A stretch of DNA of 64,000 nt from assembly GCA_020342235.1 (NCBI GenBank), contig CP073216.1, positions 744,001 to 808,000 on the forward strand. Direction: 5' to 3'. The translations under genes and the position numbers were made by a program. Below, piece after piece: positions 27,820 through 39,500 of the stretch (the stretch's first letter is position 1; each line of letters starts with the position of its first letter). Origin of the DNA: Saccharomycopsis phalli (taxonomy: Eukaryota > Ascomycota > Saccharomycetes > Ascoideales > Saccharomycopsidaceae). Under the pieces are notes generated by a model, which was given only the letters and a program-made list of their open reading frames with translations, made no database searches and had not been told where the DNA came from.

Positions 27820-30800
27820 ATGCTGGACCGCCGTCACCGTTTAGACAAGCACTTTCGCTCCAAGAAAAAACGATCCTCAAACGAAAGCCCCGCCCTGCGC
27901 AAATTCATCCTCCATCCGCAACAGCGTGGCCACAGCCGCAAGATTATCGCAAAAAGAACCCTCGACCCTTCCGCAAGCCCCTTGCAAAACCCTTCCTCGC
28001 CTAGCGGTTACGAGCACACTGCAGCCCCCTCAGGAAAATCAAACCGCCTCCTCCACCCTCAATCCGGCCCAGGGCAATCCCCGTTTCTTGCTGGCCACAT
28101 CGACCCGTCCTACTACTACCTGAAATCGGTCCGCCGCGCTTCTCATCGGCACAAGCCGCATGCACATCTGGACCACAGGCGCATCCCCATCATCTTCCCA
28201 GACTCACTGGCTCAAGAGTCCCACAATCTCCAGCAGATTAGCTCCCTCCACCGCTCGCCCTACTTCTTGCTCAACATTGGAAACACGGGATCAAACTACG
28301 TCAGTATGAGCCTGGTGCAGAACTCAAAGCAGGTCCCCTCCTATCTCAGGGAAACCGCGTCCTCAAAGCTAAGGAGAGACAAGTCCCGCCTCAAGTCCAC
28401 AAAGAGCCTCCAGAAGCTCCCAAAACGCCGCAATAAGGAGCTCCCGGCGCTTCCTACATCGGACCCTGCCTCGGACCACTCGGTTATCCGCAGCAAGTCA
28501 ACGGTTTTCCAGCCGACTTCCGCTTCCATGGCAAAGGCGTCGGTGCCGAATTTGCGTGGTGCCAATGAAAAACAGGGCGCGTCTCTGCCGGTGGAGCCGT
28601 TGGTGGATTTGCCAATGGATTTTCCAGTGGATTTGCCAGTGGATTTTCCATTGGATTCGCCAGTGAATTCGCCAGTGGATTCGCCAGTGAATTCGCCAGT
28701 GAATTCGCCAATGGATTCGCCATTGAATTCAAAGATAAGGAGTAATTCAAGAGATGATTTGAGAGGTGATTTAAAGCCAAGGGCCAATTCAAAGCCAAGA
28801 GCAAATTCAAAGCCAAGAGCAAATTCAAAGCCAAGAGCAGACTCAAATTCAAGAGCAAATTCAAAGTCAAGAGCTGACTCAAAGCCAAAAACTGACTCAA
28901 ATTCAAGAACCGGCTCAAAATCAAAACCCAATTTAAAACCAAAAACCGAATCTCCATCAAGAGCAGCCTCAAAGTCCCAGTCCGAATCAAAACTACCATC
29001 AAATCCAAACCTATCCAATTCAAAATCATTATCCGTCTTAAAGTCCCAGACTGGCTTGGAAATACGCTCAAAATCCCCTCCCAAATATTCATTCATCCCT
29101 GAATCCATTTCTCAGCTCAACGCCCAGTCGTTCTCCGACTCCATATTTGAAGCTTTTATTCCAATTACCGAGGATTCCGCAATTGCCGAGAAATCTTCAT
29201 CTCTCAAGAAATCCTTTTCAATCAAGAAATCTTCATCTCTCAAGAAATCTTCGTCTCTCAAGAAGTCTTCATCAATCAAGAAGTCTTCATCTCTCAAGAA
29301 GTCTTCATCAATCAAGAAATCTTCATCAGTCAAGAAATCGCCAATTGCTGAAAAGTCACAATCTGCTGAGAAATCTCCAGTCGCTGAGAAATCCCCAATT
29401 GCCGCGAAATCTCCAACGGTGCGGAAATCTTCCCTCAAGAAAACTTCGTCCCTCATGAAATCTTCTTCCCTCAGGAAATCCTCTTCTCTCATGAAAGCTT
29501 CTTCCCTAAAGAAATCGTCATCAGTCAAGAAATCTTCATCGGCTCACATCCTATCAACTGCTGAAAAATCTCCAACTGCTGAAAAATCACAACCTCCAGA
29601 GACATCTCCAGTTGCTCAGAAATCTCCAGTTGCTCAGAAATCTCCAGTTGCTCAGAAATCTCCAGTTGCTCAGAAATCTCCAGTTGCTCAGAAATCGCCA
29701 GTTGCTCAAAAAACCCCAACTATGCAGAAATCCTCATCCATCAAGAAAACCCCACTTGCTCAAATAAAATCGCCAACTGCCCAGAAATCCCCATCAACCC
29801 AATCAACCCAGTCATATTCCCAATCACAGTTAGACAGCATATCCGTGTCCTTGTCAAACTTCCGCAAACTGACCTTCCTCCCAATCAGAGACTCACTGTA
29901 CAAGTCGCAAAATAGTCTCGAAGCACCGTACGGTCTGAGTGTGTCGTTCCTCAAGGACTACAGCTTTGATACCGAAATTACAAAGCTTGTGGAGACAATC
30001 AACCTTCATGCTGATGAGGAAAACAAGCGCGAGTCGCCTTTGAACCAGACCCGCGCCGCCAAGACGCCGCAGAATCAGGACAAGGCCGAACACAATGTCA
30101 CGGCGAAAAAGAGCACCACTATGAAGAGCTTTGTTGCCATTGAAAAGGACGAGACGTTTGAGAGCAACTCATGCATGCCTATTGTGCTGGACAGAAAATT
30201 GTTTGACGGCACCAAGAACCACCGGACGTTTGTAAAGCCAGCAGCGGTTGAAGTGGGGACTGCGCGTGTTGTCACATCAAAGGCTTCGATGGAGTTCAAG
30301 CTTAGCAACAATGGCTTGAAGAAGAGCGCGACCGCAGGAAACATGCACAAGACCTTGGTTGGAGGGGTCAAAAAGGCAATCAAGGGAGCCTATGAAGACC
30401 CTGGGCACAAGAAGTTGCTCCACAATCTCAAGTGCGAGAGAATCGGCCGGGAACATGGTCTGCGGATCCACTCGTTGAACGAGCTTTTCCGGGCCCTTGC
30501 GTCATTCAAAGAAACCAAGGATATTGTTGCTGAGTGGGGAAGCAAGGAGAGCGGAGCAGGGCAGAATCCAATGCTTGCAAGCGAGTTGGTGGAGAACAGT
30601 CACCAGTTCCGGTCGTTGAATGTTTATGAAAAGGGAGAACTTTCGCGGAAGAGCCTTGTGTACTACTTGAAGTTGGCCAACAAGGAGCGGATCGACGTGC
30701 AGATTTCAAACTTCAAGCAAAACTTTGGCTTTGACGACGAGCACAAGAACTACATTGCCGTCGTTGGCGACCACATTGACTATCGGTACGAGATCTTGCA

Positions 30801-31758
30801 GATTCTCGGAAACGGCAGCTTTGGTAACGTGCTCAAGTGTAAAGACCACAAGGAAAACCGGGTGGTTGCGGTCAAGGTCATCAAAAACGAGATGCAGTGG
30901 TCTCTCCAGGCAGTATACGAGATCAAGGTGTTGAAAAACTTGCAGTCTTCGTCCAATCCACATGTGCTCGAGTACATTGACCATTTCAACTTCCGCAGTC
31001 ACATGTGCATTGTTACGGAACTTCTTTCGGTGACGCTCTTCCAGGCAATTCAGGCGTCGAACTACACGGGATTTTCGCTAGAGATGGTTGCCATCTGGGG
31101 CAAACAGATGATGCAGGCCCTCGAGTATATTCACAGCAACGGCATCATCCACTGCGACTTGAAGCCAGAGAATATCATGATGGTTTCACCAATGTCGATG
31201 GAAATCAAGATCATTGACTTTGGCTCCGCATGCTACGAGAACGAAACGTCCTACTCATATATTCAGTCGCGTTTCTATCGAGCTCCTGAGGTGCTCATTG
31301 GAGCACGGTACTCTACGAAAATCGACATTTGGAGCACAGGATGCATCCTTGCGGAGCTCTACACAGGAGAACCGTTGTTTGCCGGTGCGGATGAAAGCCA
31401 GCACTTGGCGTTTCTAGTAGAGATCTTGGGACTTCCTAGTCGGGTGATGATCCAGAAGCTTCGGGCCGAGTTGCGAGTAAAGGGACCGATTGACAAGTTG
31501 GAAGAGAACCAGAAACCATATACTATGATTGATTTGGTGTTTGACAGCGACGGTGAGTTGAAGCCGTCGGCATTGATCCAGCGGAATCGGCGCCACATTC
31601 CCCATTCTAAAGACTTGGACACAATCATTGTGCCAAAGAGCCGGCAGGCCAAGGCACTCTTGAACCTCGTGACCCAGTGCGTCACGTGGAACCCTTTTAC
31701 CCGATTGGGTGCGGCAGAGCTCTTGCAGCATGATTTTTTCCTGATGATTAACGACTAA
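27820..31758 (+). CDS. POM1: DYRK-family protein kinase, Pom1-type, with long repetitive N-terminus
   Basis: The protein is 1312 aa from the ATG at 27820 (the frame upstream opens only with GTG). The C-terminal kinase domain runs from about residue 988 to 1310: ILGNGSFGNVLKC, AVKVIKNE, HCDLKPENI (Cys as usual in DYRKs), DFGSACYE, and the YSYIQSRFYRAPEV activation loop with the DYRK Y-x-Y. Just before it is a DH box (DEHKNYIAVVGDHIDYRYEI), the hallmark of the Dyrk2/Pom1 class rather than Yak1. Residues 1-900 are basic, Ser-rich and full of repeats: PVDLPVDF, NSKPRA, KKSSSLKKSSSI and VAQKSP blocks. In fission yeast Pom1 marks cell ends and restrains mitosis; whether that holds here is unknown. 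S. cerevisiae lacks an obvious orthologue. Confidence 0.9.
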   Translation: MLDRRHRLDKHFRSKKKRSSNESPALRKFILHPQQRGHSRKIIAKRTLDPSASPLQNPSSPSGYEHTAAPSGKSNRLLHPQSGPGQSPFLAGHIDPSYYYLKSVRRASHRHKPHAHLDHRRIPIIFPDSLAQESHNLQQISSLHRSPYFLLNIGNTGSNYVSMSLVQNSKQVPSYLRETASSKLRRDKSRLKSTKSLQKLPKRRNKELPALPTSDPASDHSVIRSKSTVFQPTSASMAKASVPNLRGANEKQGASLPVEPLVDLPMDFPVDLPVDFPLDSPVNSPVDSPVNSPVNSPMDSPLNSKIRSNSRDDLRGDLKPRANSKPRANSKPRANSKPRADSNSRANSKSRADSKPKTDSNSRTGSKSKPNLKPKTESPSRAASKSQSESKLPSNPNLSNSKSLSVLKSQTGLEIRSKSPPKYSFIPESISQLNAQSFSDSIFEAFIPITEDSAIAEKSSSLKKSFSIKKSSSLKKSSSLKKSSSIKKSSSLKKSSSIKKSSSVKKSPIAEKSQSAEKSPVAEKSPIAAKSPTVRKSSLKKTSSLMKSSSLRKSSSLMKASSLKKSSSVKKSSSAHILSTAEKSPTAEKSQPPETSPVAQKSPVAQKSPVAQKSPVAQKSPVAQKSPVAQKTPTMQKSSSIKKTPLAQIKSPTAQKSPSTQSTQSYSQSQLDSISVSLSNFRKLTFLPIRDSLYKSQNSLEAPYGLSVSFLKDYSFDTEITKLVETINLHADEENKRESPLNQTRAAKTPQNQDKAEHNVTAKKSTTMKSFVAIEKDETFESNSCMPIVLDRKLFDGTKNHRTFVKPAAVEVGTARVVTSKASMEFKLSNNGLKKSATAGNMHKTLVGGVKKAIKGAYEDPGHKKLLHNLKCERIGREHGLRIHSLNELFRALASFKETKDIVAEWGSKESGAGQNPMLASELVENSHQFRSLNVYEKGELSRKSLVYYLKLANKERIDVQISNFKQNFGFDDEHKNYIAVVGDHIDYRYEILQILGNGSFGNVLKCKDHKENRVVAVKVIKNEMQWSLQAVYEIKVLKNLQSSSNPHVLEYIDHFNFRSHMCIVTELLSVTLFQAIQASNYTGFSLEMVAIWGKQMMQALEYIHSNGIIHCDLKPENIMMVSPMSMEIKIIDFGSACYENETSYSYIQSRFYRAPEVLIGARYSTKIDIWSTGCILAELYTGEPLFAGADESQHLAFLVEILGLPSRVMIQKLRAELRVKGPIDKLEENQKPYTMIDLVFDSDGELKPSALIQRNRRHIPHSKDLDTIIVPKSRQAKALLNLVTQCVTWNPFTRLGAAELLQHDFFLMIND

Positions 31759-32472
31759 TACAGTGATGTACACTAATTAATAAAAGTCTTGTACATTCAT
31801 ACAGTTGTACTGTAATCCAGTACTGTAGTTTGATACACAGTGTTGTGTCTATAACATGTAGCCAAGTCTCCTAGGATCGGCGGTAGCTTGTTTCAGACAC
31901 TACAAAATCCCAAAACCGTCCATGCGGGAAACAGAATCCCCCAAGCTGTTTCAGACTAAAGAATGAACGTAGCTGCCTGTTTTAGAATAATCGAAACAAT
32001 AGAACAATCATGAGGGATAAGAACAGACGCGAACAGACGCGAGCAGTTAGAGAACAGCATTGTTTCATTTATGTTTTACAATTTTCATTTCTTATTTGCT
32101 TTCTTGTAGTCTGGTAAATTACCTTTCCAGCCGGTAATATACTTTTTTAGCCGGCAAAATACTTTTCCAGCAACTACTTTTCCAGCCGGAAATATTCTTT
32201 TCCAGCAATTACTTTTTCAACCGGCAATATAGTTTCTTAGCCAGCAATATACTTTTCCATCAATTACTTTCTTAGCCAGCAATATACTTTTCCATCAATT
32301 ACTTTCTCAGCCAGCAATATACTTTCCAGCCCACAATGTACTTTTCCGGCATTAACCTACTATTCCATATATCTTGCCGTGTATTCATTACTATTACATC
32401 GATATTCATGGGTATTCATCACAATCGTACCCTGCAGCGTACCCACCTAAATCATCACATCATCCATAATCA
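31759..32472. repeat. Convergent 3' region with a CAGCAATATACTTTTCCA-type array
   Basis: Between two convergent genes. About 32110-32345 holds roughly eight to ten irregular copies of a unit built on ATTACTTTCTTAGCCAGCAA followed by TATACTTTTCC. The pyrimidine-rich strand is plus. There is no gene. Confidence 0.8.
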
Positions 32473-35400
32473 TTAATATATCGGCGATTTCGGCTGAAAC
32501 CGGTTAACTATCCCGTGGAACATATCGCTCACTGGCGTCGTCGGCAAATCCTCGTGACTCACAACCCTCACAATCGACTTCCGGCGATCCTTGTCATCTT
32601 CAAATCGCACATCATACGACTCTTCGTCCTCATCAAACTGCGAGCCCATGTACGGTGCCATTCGTCGATCATTGTACAGAGTAGACAAACTCGCCGCACT
32701 AGAGTTGAGGGTGTTAGCATACGACTCGTTGATTGAAGACTGGCGAACCGTAGACTGGCCAGAAGAAACAGACTGTCGGCCCTTGGACCCTTTTGGACCC
32801 TTTGGTGGCTCGCCCATGACCTCGAGAATCGTGTCGTCAAGCTCGACGTTCAAGATATCCGTTGGCGTCACCATGGTGCCACGGAACAACTTCGAGTCCT
32901 TTTCCTGGTACTTGTTGTAGATGTCAATGATGCTCTTGCCGTTGACGTTGGTGCGACTAATATCGTTGTACACTCCATTCCGCACCACTGTGCTGGTGGT
33001 TGTCGCCATTGATTGCCGGTTAAAGTTCTTCTTGTGCCGGTTGATGTACCGTTCGTACGTAGATCCCATGGTGTCGTCCTGTAAACACGTGTGGGCGGCC
33101 TTCTTACCCTTGTCGCTTTTCGTTGCGTAGTACAAGTCGTTGGTGCGCTGTCCGTTGGTGACAAAGAAGTTCTTGTTGAGCAACACCAAATCCGCAGTAT
33201 CCTCGTCGATCTGGCTGTCCAAATGCCGTCGCCGTTCGCCCCTCAGTCTCACACTAGTACGCGAAGACTCCAGAGGGTTTGGTTCATCGCAGCTATTGGC
33301 CGAATAGTATGGGTTGGACGTCCGTGTGTTTGAAGTATGGATCGTACGAGATGATGTCTTGTGCAACTCGCGTTTCTGTCGCTCCTGCTCTCTGAGTTTC
33401 TGCTTGATCCGTTCCTTGACCATTCTTTTCTCGTCGTGCAACAGATTTCCTGAGCGAATTGACCCGTTTGACCGATTGTTGACCGAGCTATGTACCGACC
33501 GACTGTCGAGGCTATGAATGTCGCTTTCAAACGACTTTGCAAATGGTGAGAGGCGCGATCTGGAAGAGTGGTTGTGTGACAAGATGGACGATGCGCTGGA
33601 GTTTGGTGTCGACTCGCTCTTGTAAATTGCTTTTGGGTATGCCTTGTGATTTGCCTTGGAGTCTGTTTTGTAATTTGCCTTGGAGTCTGTTTTGTAATTT
33701 GCCTTGGAGTCTGTTTTGTAATTTGGCGTAGAGCTAGTCTTGTAATTCACCTTGGAGTCTGTCTTGTAATTTGGCATAGAGCTAGTCTTGTAATTTGCGT
33801 TTGTGTCTGTCTTGTAGTTTGCTGTGGAAGTGTTCCTAAAATCTCCCATAGCATCAGCCTTTGCTTTGGAGCCAGTCTCGTAATTTTCCGTGGCATCGGT
33901 CCTGAAACTTACTTTCCGATCACCCTTGAGATTTACCTTGGAACCAGCACTGAGATCTATCTTGGAACCAGCACTGAGATCTATCTTGGAACCAGCACTG
34001 ACATTTACCTTGGAACCAGCACTGAGACTTATTTTAGGGTCTGGCAATGTATCGGCATTGGTGTGTTTAGGACCCAAGTCCGTAATGAGACTGTTAAGAC
34101 GGGAAGTAGTCTCTGAAATAAAGTCATCGAGGAAGCCATTGGAGACGTCAAGTTCACCCAAGAAATTCGGCGTAGCATTTGGAAAGGGCATTGATCCGGC
34201 GGACAATGGTGAGGATGCTTTTGGGGATGACATATTTGGAGATGACATTTTTGGGGATGACATTAACGGCGGAGATACCAACGGAGAAGACGTTTTTGGG
34301 GATGACATTAATGGGGAAGACCGGTGTTGATGGGGTATTAGTGGAGAGGAGGTCTTTGGAGAAAAGCTCGCTGGAGAGGATACTTTTGGAGAGGTCATTG
34401 GAGAAGATGCTTTTTGGGAGGAAGACATTGGAGAAGGGGTAATTGGGGAGGATGTCTTTTGAGATGCAATTGGAGGGGAAGCCTTTTGAGACGATGCAAT
34501 TGGGGGGGAGGCCTTTTGAGACGATGCAATTGGAGGGGATGTTTTTGGAGACGATGCGACTGGAGAGGATTCAGTTGGAGAGGATTCCTTTGACGAGAAA
34601 GATTCTGAGGGATATGAAAAAGTTGTTATTGTAGGATCATATGTGACGGTCTTGGTTGAGCCAGAACCAGACTTTTTATAGACACTCAGCTGGGGTATTG
34701 GTTTGGTTTGAGTGCCTGCTGAAACACTACCGGAAACTGACTTGTTTATTGGTTTCATAATCAACTTGGCAGGTTTAGCAACTGGTTTATCTTCTTTGCT
34801 ACTCAGTTCCACTGGCTTCATGATTACTTTAGGAAGTTTGCTTAGAGAAATTTTCTTCTTGAGTGGCTCGACTATTTTGAGTGGCTCGATTATTTTGACT
34901 TTTTCGACTTTCTTGACTGGTTCAACTTCTTTGATTGATTCGACTTGCTTAACTGGTTCAGCTTGCTTAACTGGTTCAACTTTCTTGACTGATTCAACTT
35001 TCTTGACTGATTCAACCTTCTCTGACCCAACCTTCTCTGATTCAACCTTCTCTGACCCAACCTTCTCAACTGACTCAACTTTCACAACTGGTACAACCTT
35101 CTTGGACAGCTCCACTTCAGTATCCAGGTCCACTAACCGAATCACTTCCACAGGCACATCCATACTTATCATACTCTCCTGCCTCGTTTCCCGTGCAGGT
35201 TCGCCTTCCAAGTTGGGCGTATTCTCCCGGCTTGTCTCCTGAATTGGCTCCATAAGAGGAATCTCATTCACCAACAGTGAGTCTTCATCTTCAAACGGAT
35301 TGGTAAAACCCGTGTATGCCTGCTCGTCAAAAATGCGGTCCTCTGACATCTGTGACGTGCGGGAAGGCTGTCTAGAGTGGCTGTCAGGATAGTAGCTCGA

Positions 35401-36558
35401 AGGACGGGAGTAGCTTGAGTTCTTGCTTGGCAGAATATCTTCATTGACGCGCGGGGTCTCGATGTAAACCATTTCTTCGTCCTTGCTGGCAACCAACTCG
35501 TTCAAGTCGGTTTCCAGGCCAATATTGTTGATAAACAAGTCCAACTGAGTGTTGATGGAACGGGTCTTGAACTTCCGGGACACCGAAGGCGCGAGCTCAG
35601 GCTTTGGCATCGATACTGGCTTGTCAAGGTCCATGGGAGACAACTCTGGGAGCCTCACTGTGGTGGTTTGCGCGTTCTGTAAGATGCTCGAGTCCATGTC
35701 GATGTCCAAAGTGACTTCACTGGCAGCAATGCTGTGGCGAGGCTCCAGGATCGGCTCACCGGTTCGCATCGGGTTTCTGGCCGGGATCTCGAGTACGGAA
35801 AGACGCACTTTGGACAAGTCCACATTGAGCGGCGGACTCTGGGTGTAGGAAAAGGGTGACTTGTGTGCCTGGAGCGTGGACGGCGAGAGGTCCTGGTGGA
35901 TGGTGGAAAACCCTGTGAGGGGACCGGACAAGTCCTCTGAGGAAGAGCCATGTGCGCTGACTGCGGACGTGTCGATCTGGGGCTTCATTTCCAATTTGAG
36001 CGGTGCTGGAGAAGACACCACCACTGGGGTCACGTCCTGGAGATCGATCTCGGAGAAGTTGACGTAGTTTTCTGTGTCGTTGGCAATGTCCAAGCGGAAA
36101 TACTCGTCGCCGGTCGCACTGCTGGACTCGGAGAGTGCAGGTTCGTGGGGTCGTGGCACACTCTTTTGCGGACGGTGACGGAACGACTTGAGCTTGCGGC
36201 CAAACTTCTTGATGGTGCCGTCGGCAAAGAGACCCTTCTTGGCCGGTTTCTTTTCGTCGGCCACGTAGTTTGGCGAGGAGTTGGGCGTGGTCTCGGGGGT
36301 GAGACGCTCGATCTCGGCGGAGTTGCTGCTGCCGGCGTCGGAGCCGCTTCTAAATCGTTGGGATTCGGCGATGTCCTCGGAGTTTTGGATCGCGCTGTCC
36401 AAGTACGAGTTGAACTTGTCGAAGCCGTAGTCATCATCGAACTCCATATAGCTGAGATTGTCGTCTGAAGCCTGGGGTACGGACCCGGGAATAAGAATGT
36501 CTAGCGTGAAGCTTCCGTTGGACGAACTGACATCACGATGGCCCTGGATCAAGGACAT
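32473..36558 (-). CDS. Large uncharacterised Ser/Lys-rich protein with many internal repeats
   Basis: The protein is 1361 aa from the ATG at 36558. I do not recognise it. The N-terminus is acidic (YMEFDDDYGFDKFNSYL) followed by a basic patch (KKFGRKLKSFRHRPQK) that could bind membranes or 14-3-3-type partners. The middle is a series of repeat blocks: KVESEKVGSEK/VKKVEPVKQ (around residues 490-540), SSPKTS/PPIASSQKA (about 640-780), SAGSKIDL (about 840-880), and NYKTDSKA (about 905-970). A more ordered Arg-rich C-terminal part (MVKERIKQKLREQERQKREL, then GSTYERYINRHKKNFNR and DIYNKYQEKDSKLFRGT) is the best candidate for a conserved core. A polarity or cell-cortex scaffold is a guess from composition only. 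Confidence 0.8.
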   Translation of the reverse strand: MSLIQGHRDVSSSNGSFTLDILIPGSVPQASDDNLSYMEFDDDYGFDKFNSYLDSAIQNSEDIAESQRFRSGSDAGSSNSAEIERLTPETTPNSSPNYVADEKKPAKKGLFADGTIKKFGRKLKSFRHRPQKSVPRPHEPALSESSSATGDEYFRLDIANDTENYVNFSEIDLQDVTPVVVSSPAPLKLEMKPQIDTSAVSAHGSSSEDLSGPLTGFSTIHQDLSPSTLQAHKSPFSYTQSPPLNVDLSKVRLSVLEIPARNPMRTGEPILEPRHSIAASEVTLDIDMDSSILQNAQTTTVRLPELSPMDLDKPVSMPKPELAPSVSRKFKTRSINTQLDLFINNIGLETDLNELVASKDEEMVYIETPRVNEDILPSKNSSYSRPSSYYPDSHSRQPSRTSQMSEDRIFDEQAYTGFTNPFEDEDSLLVNEIPLMEPIQETSRENTPNLEGEPARETRQESMISMDVPVEVIRLVDLDTEVELSKKVVPVVKVESVEKVGSEKVESEKVGSEKVESVKKVESVKKVEPVKQAEPVKQVESIKEVEPVKKVEKVKIIEPLKIVEPLKKKISLSKLPKVIMKPVELSSKEDKPVAKPAKLIMKPINKSVSGSVSAGTQTKPIPQLSVYKKSGSGSTKTVTYDPTITTFSYPSESFSSKESSPTESSPVASSPKTSPPIASSQKASPPIASSQKASPPIASQKTSSPITPSPMSSSQKASSPMTSPKVSSPASFSPKTSSPLIPHQHRSSPLMSSPKTSSPLVSPPLMSSPKMSSPNMSSPKASSPLSAGSMPFPNATPNFLGELDVSNGFLDDFISETTSRLNSLITDLGPKHTNADTLPDPKISLSAGSKVNVSAGSKIDLSAGSKIDLSAGSKVNLKGDRKVSFRTDATENYETGSKAKADAMGDFRNTSTANYKTDTNANYKTSSMPNYKTDSKVNYKTSSTPNYKTDSKANYKTDSKANYKTDSKANHKAYPKAIYKSESTPNSSASSILSHNHSSRSRLSPFAKSFESDIHSLDSRSVHSSVNNRSNGSIRSGNLLHDEKRMVKERIKQKLREQERQKRELHKTSSRTIHTSNTRTSNPYYSANSCDEPNPLESSRTSVRLRGERRRHLDSQIDEDTADLVLLNKNFFVTNGQRTNDLYYATKSDKGKKAAHTCLQDDTMGSTYERYINRHKKNFNRQSMATTTSTVVRNGVYNDISRTNVNGKSIIDIYNKYQEKDSKLFRGTMVTPTDILNVELDDTILEVMGEPPKGPKGSKGRQSVSSGQSTVRQSSINESYANTLNSSAASLSTLYNDRRMAPYMGSQFDEDEESYDVRFEDDKDRRKSIVRVVSHEDLPTTPVSDMFHGIVNRFQPKSPIY

Positions 36559-39500
36559 GCTGAACAGACCTGATAATTTAGTGAAAGAAACACCTTTTTG
36601 CCGGTGGTACTGGCCTAAATTTTAACGAAACTGCCTGATGCACGGATCATGCGAGTTTAGTTTTAGTCTGCTTTGCTACATAGTACCCACATTGATGAAA
36701 CAAGCCGGCCCAGGACTCTAGGTAATCATCGCTGCAAGTGCCAATAATCTTGCCGGGGAGAGTTTTTGCAAAAGCTTCTGTGGCAAAGACCCATCTTTAC
36801 CCAATGTGTCTTTACCGGACCTGGCTGCCGGTGTTTTACTCTGGGGTGGTTGGTGCTCCAGCAAAATGCCCCAAAGGCATGTCGACGTCAATAAAAATGA
36901 CAATGGACAAAATAGTCACAAACGGTCAATCCACACCAGTCAATAATTATATGTGCATGCGTCAAAGCAATCAGCGTGTTGTTTCATTATTACTCCATCC
37001 CCATTTAAAGTTGGTGGTTGTGGGGCCCTGGTGGGACATATCGACACGCGCTAAATTCAACGCTAAAGCACCAGTTGAATATCCAAGATCTAATTTAGAA
37101 TACAAGTCAATACAAACTACACAAAATGTCAATACAACAGCGTATAAAAAATTTTCATCCCTTGTTCTTCCATCACCTTCCATGCCGACTCACTACCTTC
37201 CCTCATCTCTTTTCCTTACTAATCACCTGATTACTTTCCCAATGTGGTTTCCCCGAGTAACTTAGCCCCTCTGCTTAGCCTCTCACTAGCTTCTCCCTCC
37301 CTCTCTTCCTCGCTAACTCCTTTTGTTCCATTTCTGCAACGGTGCACCTGTCAAACCCACAACATTCGTCTCTACTCCTACACATGTCCTTTTTGACTTC
37401 GCATTGCACTCTCCTTCTGCTCGTAAAACCAAAGTGCTTTACCTCGGGCTACAATACATCAACCATTTCCATACCTCCTTTTAATATCTCCTGCCTATCG
37501 CCCTCCTCTGAGTCTCGGGTATTGCTCGTAAATAAACTTAAAATTCGACGCACTCGACAACGCTGTCTCAATTGCCATTCCAGTTTTGGAAAGTACGCTC
37601 AAATCTATCCATACTAGGAATGCACCTAGACAATAGACTCACATTCTAAAGCAGGATTTTAATCCCCCTCTAGTCTATATTAATATATCCGTATATATAT
37701 ACAGACAAAAATCTACACCCAATATTCACCTCACAGGCGGCCTAAACTTTTTACGTATGCCCCATATGTGGAATCAAGCTCTGGATAATACCAACCACTT
37801 GCGTAGTCTTTAATCTGTTACAAGGGATGATCCTAGTAGTCTCAGTGTCCTATTGTCGTGCAACAGTGGGGGAATACCCGCGACAATTCTATCCCGAAAA
37901 CAATACTTCACTCAGACTGTTGCCATCGATGACTTTCTAGGATAGCGTTATTGTTTGTTGTTGTTTCAGAGTTTCCCTACGTGAACATCAAAACAAATTG
38001 TTACAGGTTGAAATAGCATGTAATGTTTCCAGTGGTTCCCTAGCTGTTGTATTGAAAATCTTTTTTCCAAATGGAACAGCACAGATGTAGTTCGGATGAC
38101 TGATGCCGATATTATTTAGTATTCGTTTTTGAAATGCCTGAATAGTGATTAGTGCCGATACGCAAATGGAGCTAGAATAATTATGGAATTTCCAGTCTCC
38201 CAACAAGGCCAGAGTCTAAATACGTCGTATTAATTTACAGCTACTGTACATGGCCCCTGCTTGTACTCATTGGTTCGTGTTTATTGATTAATGTTTATTG
38301 GTTATTAGTATTGATTACTACTCACTGACATAAACCAAGACCATTCCTGCCAGAATTACACGTACTGCAGAAACTGCTAACTTTAAACCTGATTTTGAAT
38401 TGCGTTGAACATTTCCAGTGGACCCTGAATATACACCGTATCCCTGATCCAAGTGTTACTAAATGTCTATCCAAAAGCTTGACATAATTCTCATTAGAAT
38501 AATAATACTGCTTACATCATCCGCGGTCACAATAGTATGTGATATAATATTTTGTCATGAGATTTACCCAAAAAACTACTGGTATTGTTAAAGCCATGAT
38601 GATCCCAAAACGTCATGGCCAAGACCATGACATCAGGGTAATATTGTTTGTACATGCAAACAGACGCTTGGAACTTTTCAGCCTACTGCAGCATCCTTCA
38701 AATGCATCTGGCCTGCCAATCTAGCCAACTTTGAATGTTAAGCCGACACAGAGTATTTAATATAATATAGAAATGAGAAAAGCATATTATGATGCAATAT
38801 TTCACGAGAATATTGTGGTTAAAAGATTTAATTTGTTTGTACAATTTTTCCTAGGCGTGGCTCACCTTTTTGTCTGGGAATGACATGAAGCCCAAGACAG
38901 AACCAAAGATTGAATTGGAAGCCAATAAGTCGGCTGAATCAAGAATTTGTATCAAGGATCTCATGTAATACATGTAACCAAAGAGTCCAACTCAGACTAG
39001 CGATACATTGGTACCTGATCTACCTGACATTGGGCAAGTTGGAAAAGCATTTTCTGCAAGATGCGACACTACGTTAAAAGAAAAAATCTAAATGTACATA
39101 AAATCATGTGGATACAATACTTGATCCCATGGTTGAGGAAGATAAGAGTACATTTCTATAGTGGTTCTGTGTCTTTTGGAGCCGGAAACATTTCCATGAC
39201 GTCTTACTTGACCAACTTTTCGGTTGATGGACATATATTGACCATTACAGCACCAACTTTTACTGATATTAATTCCTACGGCGTGATTTACAGCGCAAAT
39301 ATTGGTATAGACCGAATTGCTTTAGAGTTTGTGTTATCAGGTTAACTTCCATTTAACCAAGAGTACGAGTGGCTTTTTCAAGTGTAAACTGACTTTTCTT
39401 GAATAGTCGAACGATGTTTTGGGTATTTTGCCAAAATATATCTTGGTAACTATATTACAATTTGTCAGATGTTGCTCAATATTCGTGATCAACAACTTGA

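Noticed and set aside
36738-37265. 175-codon frame upstream of the minus-strand repetitive gene
   Set aside because: Starts with GTG, contains promoter-like and pyrimidine-rich DNA, and has no protein character.
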